DNA of 64,000 bases from Hypericum androsaemum (taxonomy: Eukaryota; Streptophyta; Magnoliopsida; Malpighiales; Hypericaceae): contig OZ023188.1 of assembly GCA_963995505.1 (NCBI GenBank), positions 14,211,912 to 14,275,911 of the forward strand, given 5' to 3'. Below the pieces are notes generated by a model that saw nothing but the letters and a program-made list of their open reading frames with translations, was not told the origin of the DNA and made no database searches. Position numbers and translations under genes: made by a program. Of this stretch, positions 19,884-32,137 are shown in pieces; position 1 is the first letter of the stretch, and each line of letters starts with the position of its first letter.

Positions 19884-22033
19884 CTAGTACTTGATAACGT
19901 GATGTCGCAGCCAAAGTTCGTACATGACCATATGGAATGCATCGTATTTGACGGGAGGCGAATTCCACTGGAAGTGTTTTTGGACCTGATATTGTCGGAA
20001 GTTCGGATATGCAAGTATTTGATCTCATCAGATTCAGTCAAGTGAATGTTAACAAGGTACTGGATTCTAACTTAAGAAGTATATGAATGTAGAAGCATCT
20101 ACCTGCACTAAGTTCCGATGTAGCTCAGCAAACTTCTCATCTGGTATGTTCTTTAGGATCTCCTTCAGTCGGTATACGTCTTTCTCTCTAAGCACAACAG
20201 CGAACTTATTCCAGTCAAGTATGTCGTTAAATGGCAGGTCATAGTAATCTGATATTATAACTGCAGGAGATCCAAGAAAGTAAGTTAGGAAATAATGATC
20301 AGGCTGAACACTTCTGGTACAAGATTAAGCAAGCAAAGCCAATTCCATTTGCTTAATCATCCCAGTGGTAGATAATTGCGGTTCATCCGGTGACAAAACC
20401 AAAATGCAACACGTCAAAGCCAACTAGCATCAGTAACAATACTGCAATCCATCTGGGCAGCATTACTACATTAATTAGAAGGCAAAAGATTTTCTACCCA
20501 GAACACCTAGTACTAGATTCGGTACTACGCAGAAAAACACTTTACTTGGCTAACAGATTTGCCAAGTGCCTTAGACTATCTTAGCATTCTTGTCTTGATC
20601 TCCCTCGAGAGCTAATAGAGGACCTTAAAACATGATTGTAGAAAAAAGCACCAACAATGTTGATTCAGTTGGTATCATCAGAGCCATAGATCAGAGAGAG
20701 CGGCATAGATATTTTCGCACTCACTTCTCATGGTTCATTCTAACTGGTTCTAGAGAACAAAAAATCACAAAGACATCTTCCAACAGATTCACAGGAGAAA
20801 GCACATAAGAACCATCAATTACTTGCATAATATCCACCGAACGAAGCGAAGAATTGAAATAAATAGCAGTAGTTACCAGGTACACATCCATAATGGATTG
20901 AGTCCGCTATCCGAGCACTGTTGACCTGAGAGCCACCAGGACATATGCAATACTTAGTCGTGTAGAACCTCTTCTGATACACCAAATGACCGGTAGCCCT
21001 ACTTATCCTGTTGTTCGAGATGTCAAGTTCGGTGTCATTCTCCCAAACCCGAGCCAAGACAACTCTAATCTTAGAGTTCCTATGACCTGCCCAAAACGCG
21101 AGCGTTGTCCTGAAACACACATTCCCAAAACCCCCGCAAATCAAGTAATTACCACCCTCTGCTACACAATCTACTACAACAAATGCACAACCAACCTACC
21201 TATTCTCCAAATCATTCCCCCCAGCAGGGAGCGCAAACGGCTGAAGCACTTGCGGAAGAGCAACGTCCTTGTGCGGGATGAACCCCACGTCATAGCTCGG
21301 GGAACAAACCACCCGAATGCTGTTCTTCACGAGGAGCGGGACCCCCTCGGTCGCTCTCACGCCAACATCGTGACAAGTGACGAAGAAATGGTCCGCCCCC
21401 AACGTCCTGTTCCAGTACGGATACTTAGCACTCAATCCATCCACATAGTTCCGTACAATAACCGTCATGTTCTCGTACGAAGTCCCCTGCCACCAAAACG
21501 ACGCCGAGTTAGCCGTACAAATTAAAAGATCGGGAGAAAGAAGGGATCGGATCGGATCGGATCGGGAGATCTACCTTACCGCGCATCTTGTGGCAAGAGA
21601 TGGGGATGAAGAAGAGGTGGGCCCGGTCGGGGTCGAGCGTACGGAACCGGCTGTCGCGGATGTTCTGGAAGAAGTAGCCCTCGCTGGCGTACTTTCCGGT
21701 GAGCTTCCTCGGGGTCTGGTGGTAGGTCTTCGGGTCGCCGTCGGGGTAGATGTAGACCTTGAAGTCGCGCTCCATCCGCGCGTAGTGGGAGGGGAAGAGC
21801 TCCGGGTAGTTGTAGAGATCCGAGACGGCGGGGACGGAGACGGAGACGGATAGCGGCGGCGGAGGGAGGATAGCGGCGGAGGGGCGGAGGGAGTTGAAGG
21901 AGAGGTAGGTGAAGGAGAGGAAGGTGAGGAGGACTAGGGTTAGGACGGCGTTCCTGAGGGTGCACATTGGTGGAGACAACGCCGTGTTGATGGCCTGTAT
22001 TTGTCGGTGCAGGAGCTTTCCCCCTGCCGTCAT
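19884..22033 (-). CDS. Exostosin-family (GT47) glycosyltransferase, five exons
   Basis: Minus-strand model: 22033-21575, 21486-21200, 21109-20877, 20260-20103, 19985-19884; 1239 bp, 412 residues. Every junction is GT-AG and the phase holds throughout. Residues 27-47 form a type II membrane anchor (LRNAVLTLVLLTFLSFTYLS), then a Pro-rich stem. Exostosin domain: YPDGDPKTYHQTP, then CHKMRGK joined to GTSYENMT across intron 1, HFFVTCHDVG, NSIRVVCSPSYD, DVALPQVLQPFALPAGG, RTTLAFWAGHRNSKIR, FCICPGG-like YCICPGGSQVNSARIADSIH, VIISDYYDLPFND, and a C-terminal FHMVMYELWLRHHVIKY ending in TAG. This is the full plant GT47 order, so the gene looks intact. Such enzymes act in the Golgi on wall polysaccharides or glycoproteins; the exact donor and acceptor cannot be read from sequence. 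A later Met at 21965 is an alternative start, just before the anchor. Confidence 0.92.
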
Positions 22034-22944
22034 CGGCTTTCGCTCTTTTTTTTTTGTCCTTGTCCGGGAAGATGGATTTGGATCTTACTTATGTGATACG
22101 ACGTAGTTTTTCACTTGAGTTTCTATTACACCGGAGATTTCAGATTCGTTAAGATCGCACTGTGGAGACTGGAGAGGGCACCGATAAATATTTTTTTTAT
22201 GCATTAATTTTTTTTTAGGGGCTCACAATAATATTCGTTAAGCACTAAATACCTTAAAAATGAGAAAAAGATAAACGACTATTTAGATGCTACTAGATAA
22301 GGGATATTTTTGGCATTAAATTCAATTAGTATTTGGAAGCTCATATCACCTAAACTTTGAGAATGCTCTCTTCTATTATCTTATGCCAATTTATTAAAAA
22401 AATATGAAGTTTCCCCATTCTCTAGAAAAAATAATTTTTCGACTACAGTCCTAACCTTTGAAGACACATTTAAAATAAATTATTTGAAATATATCGAATC
22501 AACAAAATTTTAGCACAACTACAGAATAATGTATTTTTACTACTTGTTGGAACATTCTTTCGTTATCGTTAGTTAATCTATGCTCGGGAACATTCTTTTG
22601 GGTAAATATGATCCAACTTCTGGGTTGTTGATCATATTGTGGGGATTTTCATTTGGGGAGTTCACAATAGCGTAGATAACCACCCGCTTGCACGCTGGAC
22701 TTATTTTAGTGTCCAAGAACATCGGGATGATACTCAGAGCTATCATCCCTTTATACCTTAATTCTCCGATTACCAGGACAAAGGTCACCTGTCCAACTTA
22801 ATGGACAACCCGAGCCACGGACTCTAAATGTATTAGATATTGTTTATCATAGTTCTGATAGTCGGGTATCTGGTATCTTAGATATTGTATCTTTGGTATA
22901 GTTGGTATAATTATATATGGTGATTATCCAGGAGTAATACAAAT
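22034..22944. other. Upstream flank of the GT47 gene
   Basis: Probably holds its promoter; no TATA or motif could be fixed with confidence. A stretch at 22560-22960 ending in ttattaaaaaaa looks like a retroposon tail but has no clear TSD. Confidence 0.35.
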
Positions 22945-23062
22945 CTACTTATTAAAAAAATGTATGCTCGGGAAGGATAAAAAAAATTGAGAAATGCAAG
23001 GCAAGTTCTGCAACGTATCAAGTTCACTGGTTTTGGGGCAAATGATCGGCTTAAATGGGATT

Positions 23063-23148
23063 ACCTGAATTGAGGTTCTTTTAGCTGCCCGTATCAGAAA
23101 ACCGGCAGCCATTAGGCCCACTCCGAAGAAGCAAATTCCACTCGCCAA
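23063..23148 (-). other. Exon-like hydrophobic segment, unrecognised
   Basis: The minus strand reads MASGICFFGVGLMAAGFLIR followed by AAKRTSIQ and a good donor (CAG|GTAATC). It could be the first exon of a small membrane protein, or chance. No second exon was found. Confidence 0.25.
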
Positions 23149-24125
23149 AACTGAATGAATTAACCGTTCGTTGAATATTGTATTCGGTTAAGAAAGTTTT
23201 GTGTTCCGGTGTTAAGAATGTCATTTTTTTTAAATTACTATTTAAATAAGATTTAACAGTGCTTAAGGACGATGAATCGAAGTATCTAGAATCGTTCGAA
23301 AACTGATCGATCGCTTCAACGAAATTGTGAGAAAGTCCTACCGACATGATTGAACAAGTGCTCACAAGTCAAAATTTGTAGCAAAAGTTCAAACCTTTTC
23401 AAGCTCAACACTCAAAATTCACCAAGAAGTTATAAGTAGAAAGGTGTGCCGAATATCCTACATTGATTACAGCGTCTTAAGTTGAAAAAATCCACGAGCT
23501 TATAACTTTAAGCTACTAAATTATCGTACAAAAGTTTTAAGTCTAGTCCATACAGATTTGAAGACACGTGATATTTTGACCTTTTGAGTGTTCTATTTTT
23601 TGGTAGGTAAATGTTAGTTTTGATTAATAGTATTTATGTACTGATGTAAAATTCTCTCACACGAGTACGAGGTTGCAGCTCCGGGCCTCATTAAAAACAC
23701 TACCATGTCAAAATTAATATTTTTAAAATCTTCAATTATCTCACACGAGTACGAGGTTGCACTAAAGACGCCTGCCTACGGGTGTGTAGCAACTCCGTCC
23801 AGTACACCGATGGAGAGAACAATTGGGGCGGAGGATCTGTCAGATTTGGTGCCACGAGGTAAGCTTCTCTTTTTAGCTTTAAGAGTGAATTCCTTAGAAT
23901 TTCCATTACAAAGAATGAATGAATTAACCTTGCATGTCGATTCACTTGACTTCTGAACCGGTATTAGACTTGTGCAGCGTAGGACATGAATCTTAATTTA
24001 GACCATGAAAATTCTGCTAACGAACGTACGATTTTTCTTATTTTTCTCCTTTTCATTTCACAACACAGCCATATAAGAAGAGAAGATAAAGAAAAAAAGG
24101 AAATCTACAAACGAGCAGCCATTAG
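23149..24125. other. Intergenic region with a short repeated motif
   Basis: ctcacacgagtacgaggttgca occurs at about 23656-23677 and 23741-23762. Otherwise AT-rich, with no gene recognised. Confidence 0.5.
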
Positions 24126-27100
24126 CTAGATAACAACACAACCACAAGCACTCGTGACTTGATCTAAGTGCTGCTTAGTACAACACAAGATTCTACACCT
24201 TTGGCCTCCACGCCGCGTTTCATCCCATTGGCCTACGCCAACGTTCCTCCACCTTCGCTTTTCTCCGAAGATCTTCACAATCCATATATACTTTCTGGTG
24301 TACACCAAGTGTTGGAGAATTGGTTTAATAACTAAGGAAGAGATAGTCCAATACACTTTTGGGCCCAAATATTTAATTAGAGGGAGAATTTTAATTAAAT
24401 ATAATTTAATTAGAGGTCACACCAATTGGATTTGGGTGTTTGTGAGATCAATACGAAGCTCATTGATAAAGCTTAGTAACGATATATATAACACTTGCGA
24501 AAATTCAATTCTCGGGGTGAATGAGAAATTGGTTTAAAGGTGGTTTGAATGCGGGTTACTAGATTGTGAGTTTGTGAGAATTGTTCCAGGTTCCAAGGCC
24601 TTATCTTTTTAGAGCTGGGCCGAACTTATTGAAGCAATTCTCGGGCCAAAATCTGATTGGGCTTCCTCTTGGACAAGCCCACGCTCTAGAACCTTCTTCC
24701 CCTTCCATGCCATTTGAATTTAAATTTAGATTTAAATTCATGAGTGTAACAACCCATTTAATTTGAGGTTTTATGGGTCATATTCTTCCTTGAGCTCTCT
24801 ACTTCTCCCTCCTTAGCAAAGCATTTTTCATATTCATAAGTGTCGAAGTTCTACACCATTAAAGATTCGAAAGGTGTGCGAAAGTGCTTCCTTTCGTACA
24901 CGAGATTGGGCGTTGTACCTTGGGAACTCTCTTACCCATGGAGGCCTGAAGCATATAGACAGGTAATAAGAGTTTAAGGGCACACGGTTAAACTGTGGTC
25001 TCGTCCAGGATTCAATCCGAAAGTCACTACCTTGAAGACGACGGTGTTACACACTTACCTACAAGTGTGATCGTGAGCATACTCTTACTCTACACTTTTA
25101 TATTGCTCATGTTTTATATTCTGTGTTCTAACAATTAGTTATTAATATTTTACCAACACCAAGTAGCCTAGGCCAATCCCGAGGGGAAATTCTGATATGT
25201 AACCTATGGCAACAGGCTTCCATCCGAAGTCTAAGAGAGAAACCTCTTCGTCTTCGGAGGATGGTGGCGGTGGAGGCGTGTCCCCGCATTGCTTTGACAA
25301 TAGTTTCCCGCACAACTCCGGATTCCCCAAGTATGAATCATTCTGAAAACTCTCGAACTGGTTACCGCGTGGTATGAATCCTATGAGATTGTTGTTCGAC
25401 ACATTGAGAAACGACAGGAAAGTGAGGCGTCAATGCTCCGGGGGAATCTCCTCTGATAGATTGTTGCTTGAAAGGTCCAGGGCTTCCAGATCGAAGAGAT
25501 TCGCCAATGAAGATGGCATCCGTCCGCTGAAAAGATTGTTGGAAAAATTTGAGGCCACTCAGATTGCCAACGCTGGTAGGAATATCCCCTTCGAATCTGT
25601 TTCCAGAGAAATCAATGGCAACAAAACTTTCTAGGATCCTTTTGTACTTTGTTTATATGCCTTTGTTCGTTAGCATCATCGAAAGCATGAAAAAAGACCA
25701 CACATTTCCGAGTGATCCGCTGACAGATCTTCCATCCGATTTCAGGTATGTTGTGGTGCTTGTCTTGATTTTCATAGCATTCCAACGTATCGAGTTGGCA
25801 GTGGTCCGGACAGGTTGTTTCAAGAGATGTCAATAATTTCGAGCTTCGGAAACTCGTATTCGAGCTTGCCACCTTTCAATTCTCCGTGCAAGTTGTTTGT
25901 TTGATCGCAGGATGAGGACACTGAGTTGCTCAAGCGGACCCAACCAAGACGGGAATGTATCTCGTATATTGTTGTTGGCTAGGTTCAGGAACTGTTGGCT
26001 CCGACAATTCGCAAGCGATATTGGTAGCTTCCCATCGAAGTTGTTGTCCTCCAACGTGACCGCCTTCAGGTTGCAGTCTTTTGTGCTTGGTTGAGGAATC
26101 CTGCCATGGAGACTGTTTTCTCCTAGGGCCAATATTTCAAGACAAGTAGCCGAGTTTGCTAAACAATGAGGAACTTCACCATTCAAGCTGTTTCTTGAAA
26201 GTTCAAGGATAGAAAGAGACCTGTGGGTGCAGAACTTTTGTGAAATTTCTCTTGTGAAATTGTTCCAGGCGACCATAAAATATATGGTTCTTATGGATGG
26301 TAAAGGAAGTGGTCCATGGAACATGTTGTTGTTTAGTACGATCCACATTGCTCGAGGCCATGGAAACACACCCGGGTCCGATTCGAAACCCGTGATGAAG
26401 TTATTGGAGAGATCTACATACTCTAATGAATCTCTTGTCACATTCCAGAGCCACAGTGGAACTTGGCCATGGATATTGTTCTTGGACAAGTCCAAGAAAG
26501 CCAGGTTGTTTTGATCATGAAGGAAAAGCGAAAATTGTTGCAGGTTGCATGATTCTAATCTTAAGCGATAAAATCTACCCGCAGTGGCATTTCTATCTCC
26601 CACATGGACCAAAGACAAGTTATTTCCTGACAAGAACAATGATATTAGCATTTCCATCTCCAAGAACATGTTGAAGTCTACCTTGCCACTCAAGTTGTTA
26701 TAACCAAGATCCAAATATGACAGCTGCGTCAACTGAAAAAAGAAATCAGGAACAGGCCCTTGTAGATTGTTAGAACCAAGCTTTAGAAGCTGTAGTTTGC
26801 TCATCTCGGATAACCAAGATGGTAACGAACCCGTCAATCGACACGCTTGGAGACTTACGATACTAAGTTGGGTAAGATTAGCAAGATATGCAGGGATATT
26901 GCCTGGTAAGCTGATATAATTGAGGCCTAAGGTAGTGAGTTTGGTTTGCTTACCAATCCATGACAAGGAAGAAGGATTGGTTTCTTCAAAATAGTTGTAG
27001 GAAAGTTGTAACCTTAAGAGTTGAGTGAGATTTTGAAACGAAGTTGGAAGTTGTCCCGAAAACCCGCAACTCGAAATATGCAACATCTTGAGTGATTGCA

Positions 27101-27935
27101 GGTTTCCTATAGAGTTTGGTAGCAATCACCAAATTGAGTATTATAAAGTATCAAATATTCAAGTGGGCTGCTAGAGTTGAACTGTGGCAAAGATCCAACA
27201 AGATCCATATTTTCACCTAGATGAATATATTCGAGGTTGTTCAGATTAAAGACTTGTGGAAATTGGCCATGAAGTCCGCAGTTCGAAAGAGAAAGAGAAA
27301 GAGAAGTCAGGGAAGATAAGTTTGATATCATCTTAGGTATGGTGGAGGATATATCTACATTAACTTAGATGAAGGTATTCTAACCTGGTTAAGTTTTCAA
27401 CTATGGCTTCAAATGTCCGTCCCTCAAGTATCAACCCGTCATTATAGTCCAAATCTAGAACAGACAACTCGGAAAGCTGAGAAATGGTTCGAGGAACGAA
27501 CCCGGATAGCAGAGCGTAGGAGAGGTCGAGATATGTAAGTTGCGGGAAAAGGTCGGAGATGGAAGGTATTGAGGAGTTGGAAGGTATTGAAGAGTGTCTG
27601 AAATTGTTATGGGCAAGGTTGATATGACCGAGTCTCGAGAGCTTCGAAAGTGTGGTGTTCAAGGCTGATCACGTGACCCGTTGTGCTATCGCATTCCACG
27701 CCCTCCCACGAGCAGAAGTTGCTTCCATGTCCCTGCATGTTCCAGGACTCCAGCTTCGGAAAATCGAAAGGAGTAGCACACATGCGGTGGCTAAGCTCTG
27801 CTTGAACAGCAGCAACGCAGAAGCTTCATCATTATGGCAATGTGGAGAAGGGAATTTATAAGGGGAGGAAGCAAGAGAATGCGAGAGGAACAAAAGAAGG
27901 CTTGCAAAGAAGAAAAGAGATGGCGGATTAGCCAT
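24126..27935 (-). pseudogene. LRR receptor-like protein (Cf/Ve/RLP type), disrupted
   Basis: Minus strand, originally one exon. Open pieces in order: 27935-27669 (signal peptide MANPPSLFFFASLLLFLSHS and the LRR N-cap CHNDEASALLLFKQSLA), 27662-27360, 27331-27107, 27125-25830 (about fourteen 24-residue LRRs, NNxLxGxxP type), 25402-25142 (last repeat, GNQFESFQNDSYLGNPELCG cap, acidic patch, start of the membrane segment) and 24304-24126 (basic tail, VYTRKYIWIVKIFGEKRR). There is no kinase. At least four phase changes: near 27785 inside the N-cap, near 27360, near 27120, and in 25400-25830. A solo LTR (24310-25158) splits the codons of the membrane segment. Members of this class sense pathogen or developmental ligands at the plasma membrane; this copy cannot. 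Confidence 0.9.
24310..25158. mobile_element. Solo LTR inserted in the receptor-like protein pseudogene
   Basis: 849 bp, TGTTGG...CCAACA, flanked by perfect 5-bp TSDs CCAAG (24305-24309 and 25159-25163). Removing it joins GLGYLV to YTRKYIW in one frame, which confirms both ends. No interior or second LTR is present. The superfamily is not certain; the ends fit copia or gypsy. Confidence 0.9.
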
Positions 27936-28439
27936 GTTCTGTGTGTTTTGTTTTCAAGCTCGTTAAGGCATTTGGTGTTTTAATATAGGAACTAGAACAC
28001 TTGAGGTTCCCTTTATTTGCACGTGCTTTGGGACTTAAAGACACAAGAAAAAGAGAATTTTTTTTGTGAATTTCTCGAGCATCGTCTAGTCCGGTTAAGA
28101 TTTTAAAAAATTTGGATAAGTTAAATTTTATATAACTCCAATATGATTACAAAATAAGGATTAGTAGAAGATGAAGTGCCATTTTCATTTGTTTTTGCCT
28201 GCAAAGTCTATCGCTGACTTTGCAAGAAAAAATAGAGTCTATCGCTGACTGCACATGGACATGTGAAGTGAGCTTGTAACGTTGGGCCACGTGGATATAT
28301 ACTTTTCAATATATGCCGGCGATAAAAGAGAGCATTGTCATGAGAGGTATGCTTTTGGAACCAAAACATATTGAAATGTCAACGCGAACCAAAACATAAG
28401 TGACCTATCTTTATACAGAAAATAGTAAGATATACACTC
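27936..28439. other. 5' flank of the receptor-like protein pseudogene
   Basis: A minus-strand TATA-like ctatatta lies near 27980-27990. A small repeat agtctatcgctgact occurs at about 28206 and 28234. Otherwise empty. Confidence 0.4.
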
Positions 28440-30000
28440 AACAGAAAATAGTAATATATACACAACTATTGTGAGACAGCCTGGGTGTCGTTCTGGGATG
28501 ATCCGTGACTTTCTCCCCGTTTAGGAAGGCTAAAAGGCGGGTGGCTGAGTATTGGTCTACGGGGAGTGGTTGGAATATTTCTCGCCTAAAGGCCTTCCTG
28601 CCTTTGCATATTATTTGGTTCGCTGACGTTGACTTTTTTGTAGGACTCACCAGGCTAGACGGACGCGCTGACTTGGGCACTCACCCAAGATGGTCGATTT
28701 TTGACTCAGTCTCTATATAGAGTCTTGTGCAGGGATATGGAGGTGCTACCCGCTGACCTGATTTGGACCTGGATCTAGGCCTTACAGGTTCCTGAGAGGA
28801 TTAGATTTTTCATTTGGTTATTTTGTTATTGCAGGTTGATGGCAAATATGGAGCGAGCATGGAGGCACCTTACGGAGGATGTCACCTGTCCCAGATGTGG
28901 TACTCAGTCCGAGTCTCAGATGCATATGTCTCATTATTGCAGGTTCTCTAAGAGGGTATGGGCGTCCCTCCTGCCACGGCCCCACATGGTTTCAACATCG
29001 AGACTGACCCTCGCAGATGGCTCTCGGTGAATATTTCTGACACCACTACACCCACGGATGTCCCACCGTGGGCAACGACCTTTATGACCGCTTGCAGGTG
29101 ACTTTGGAGATAGTGGAGCGACTCTGCTTTTCGTCCCGGCACCACCTCGGGGCACCCCCATTCTCTCATCACTTCACAAGCACATGAGTGTGCTCGTGTC
29201 CTGGCAGACCAGAATACTCCATTACTCCCTCGCCACGAGATCCTAGTCTCTTGGCAGCGACTGTGGAGGGCTCTGTTAAGCTCAATACAGATGGAGCTTC
29301 GGTGGGCAACCCGGGCCCTGCTGGTGCTGGTGGTATCATCTGTGACTCGGGTGCATTTGGATTTGCGGGCTCGCTAAGGGCATTGGGAGCTATACCTCTT
29401 TAGCTGCAGAGCTCTAGAATTTGGTCCTGGGACTCGAGCTAACATGGGATAGCGGGTTCTGGAGAGTCCATATGAAGATTGACTCGTCTCTGGCTATCCT
29501 ATGCATTGGTCGAGATGAGGACCGCACCAACCCTCTGGTGACATTGATTTCGAGAGCACGAGAGCTGCTAGCGAGGAGCTGGGAGATTGATATCCAACAT
29601 ACTTGGAGGAAGGGGAACCGTGTGGCGGATGCCCTCTCCAAGCAAGCTCTGAATATTTCTTTTGGTTATATTATTTCTGATGTACCCTTATCTTCCTGCT
29701 TTGAGGTGTATCTTGTCGATTTGCGGGGAGTTTGCCTCCCCCATTGTACTTGTGCGGCCGGTGATGATTTTCGGGGATCAGTTATCTCGGTGTCAACGTC
29801 AAGGTGGATCACCCTGACCCTGCCGAGGTACTCTTTCCCTCCTGTAAATTTTTCCATTGGGTTTTTACAGCATGAGGGTTTTACTTAAGCTAGCGGCTGC
29901 AATCTCCAAGGAGGGGATCCCCTTGCTGAGGCCAGTAGTAATAGTTATTAGGATGAGGTATTGTACAACCTTCTAAGTAGAGTTTGGATTATGGGTAGGA
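28440..30000 (+). pseudogene. LINE 3' relic with zf-RVT and RNase H domains
   Basis: The plus strand, in several phases, reads the end of a plant L1-type ORF2: ERIRFFIWLF, then the zinc region ANMERAWRHLTEDVTCPRCG TQSE...HYCRFSKRVW (28840-28970), then an RNase H: VKLNTDGASVGNPGPAGAGG (29275-29345) with catalytic Asp, later VHMKIDSSLAIL and WRKGNRVADALSKQ (29470-29650). Stops and frame changes throughout. RNase H at the C-terminus is typical of a subset of plant LINEs. No poly(A) or TSD could be fixed; a MITE follows at 30017. Confidence 0.85.
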
Positions 30001-30016
30001 TGCCCTTTTTGCTATA

Positions 30017-30574
30017 CAGTAAAACCTATGTAAAATGATCCTCTCTAAAGTAATAACCCCTCTAAATTAATAAAAAATCTTGGTCCCGAGTCGGGACCAG
30101 TGTTAAAATTTAATAACCTCTCTATCGTAATAACTAATACTTTTTCATAAAATTTCAGTGCTAAATCTCGGTCCAACTTTTGTATAAAGTAATATTTTTG
30201 AATAAATACATATATTTTTACATATTTTAGGAATTCAAAAAATATTGTAAGACATTAGTTTGTGCTAATTTTGCTTATTTGATAACTTTTACATCATCAT
30301 TCATCTTCTTAATTGTCTTCGAATGGTTCTTGTTGATCGTCGTCTTGTTATAAGAAAATATCTCAATCGAGTATATCTTTTGAATAACGTTGTAAGTCAA
30401 ATTTTAGGTAATTTGTATATAGAAAAGTAATTTGCTGGTATTTATATATTTATTGTTCAAAAACTCAATTTTAATATTTTTGGAAAAAAAATGTAAACCT
30501 TTCTTATCTAATAACCTCTCTAAAGTGATATTTTTCTCTGGTCCCAACAATATCACTTTAGAAAAATTTTACTG
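30017..30574. mobile_element. Pogo/Emigrant-type MITE
   Basis: 558 bp between TA dinucleotides (30015-30016, 30575-30576). The left end CAGTAAAACCTATGTAAAATG and the right end inverse CAGTAAAATTTTTCTAAAGTG form an imperfect TIR resembling the CAGTAAAACCTCTATAAATTAATA ends of Emigrant/Lemi elements. Inside, further runs of the same cctctctaaagtaataac phrase. A minus-strand acidic remnant (QDDDQQEPFEDN) may be the end of a pogo-like transposase. Confidence 0.75.
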
Positions 30575-30576
30575 TA

Positions 30577-30883
30577 CTTATATGATTTTTTGTTGGTATA
30601 TAGAGGTTTGACCTCACCATTTTCGAAAAAAATAGAACGACAAAGAGGACAAAAGGATGATGCGAGAACTAAAACATTTTTCTCCTTTTTTTAATTACAA
30701 AATTTTATTAATAAGAAAAAATATTATAGAGTGGAAAACATCTTTCTCGTTTTAGGACATTGGGAATTGGGCTATGTGGGCCCATTGCATCTTCCAACAT
30801 ATGATACGGAGCATTTTGGATTTAAAAAAACTCGAACAAAAATCTAAAAACATAACTTAAAAATGATCGAACAATGAAAGTTA
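30577..30883. other. Unassigned AT-rich spacer
   Basis: Between the MITE and the old copia element; nothing recognised. Confidence 0.4.
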
Positions 30884-31160
30884 TGTTATAAACTTTAGCG
30901 GATATAAATAATAGTAACAAGTGTAGAGAAAAGAGCATGAGAGAAAATATGAACTTCTCATTAATATCAAAAAATGTACATCAAATCGAATGCCACAGTT
31001 CTATTTATAGGCTAATACAATAACCATTCCATAACCCACTAACCCAGTAAACTTAATTTATGGAGAAATGGTGAAGCGGAGGAGATGTGCCTTCAAATAT
31101 GGAGGAGGTGGATAGAGAACATGGAAAAAATGGCAGCCATAATTATTAACATATAATACT
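30884..31160 (-). repeat. 3' LTR of the old copia element
   Basis: Shares ttataaactttagcggata, ctatttataggctaataca and atggcagccataattatta with 36623-36901. The purine tract ccaaggggga (minus strand, 31160-31170) abuts it. Confidence 0.85.
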
Positions 31161-31366
31161 CCCCCTTGGATGCCATTTGAATAATATGCCTCATTAAAAT
31201 CTTATTAGGAAAATCTCTGTGGGAAAAATCCTAATCAAGGAAAAAAGAGTACATCATCATAAAATTACTGCCTCATTAAAACCTTATTCGAAAAATCTAT
31301 TGGAATAAAACCGTGGTTAAGAAAAAAGAGTACGGTGTAAAATGATATCTCTCCCTCATGTCTACA

Positions 31367-32137
31367 TCACTTGAGATCTCTGAGTCGTTTCAGACCAATA
31401 TTACGAACATGCTTCTCAAAAACTGTAGTAGGCAGAGATTTCGTGAACAAATCTGTCAAATTGTCACTTGAATGAATTTGTTGAATAATTATCTCACCAT
31501 TCTTTTGAAGATCGTGTGTGAAAAAGAATTTTGGTGATATATGTTTTGTCTGATCACCTTTAATATACCAGTCTTTCAATTATGCGATGCATGGGCATTA
31601 TCCTCGTATAAGGTTATAGGTTTTTTTTTTTGAAAAGGTAATCCACATGATTCTCGAATGTGTTGGACAATAGATCTCAACCAAACACGTGCTCGACTTA
31701 CTTGCTTCATGAATAGCCAAAATCTCAGAATGATTAGATGAGGTGAATGTTATAATTTATTTCATGGAACGCCAAGAAATAGCAGTACCTCCACATGTGA
31801 ATAAGTATCCAGTTTATGATCGATCATTGTGAGGATCGCATAAATATCCTGCAGCTGCATATCTAATTACGTCTGCCTTTGAGCTACTAGGATAATGCAA
31901 ACTCATATCCATTGTACCTCGAAGATAATGAAATATTTATTTTACTCTAGTCCAATGCCTTCTTGTAGGCGAAGAACTTTATCTTGCTAGTAAATTAACA
32001 GAGAATTATATATCTGGTCGTGTATGACTAGCAAGATACATTAGCGTACCTATTGCACTTAGATACGGTACTTCAGGACCAATAAATTCATCTCCATTTT
32101 TTCAAAGTCTAAAAGGGTCATTTCACATCAAGTGACC
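31367..32137 (-). pseudogene. RNase H domain of the old copia element
   Basis: The last piece (31579-31367) reads HISPKFFFTHDLQKNGEIII QQIHSSDNLTDLFTKSLP, the copia RNase H C-terminus. From 31580 to 32137 only broken RNase H sequence remains. Confidence 0.75.

Noticed and set aside
21467..21853. Plus-strand frame opposite GT47 exon 1
   Set aside because: Antisense of a real exon; Val/Glu-rich composition mirrors the coding strand.
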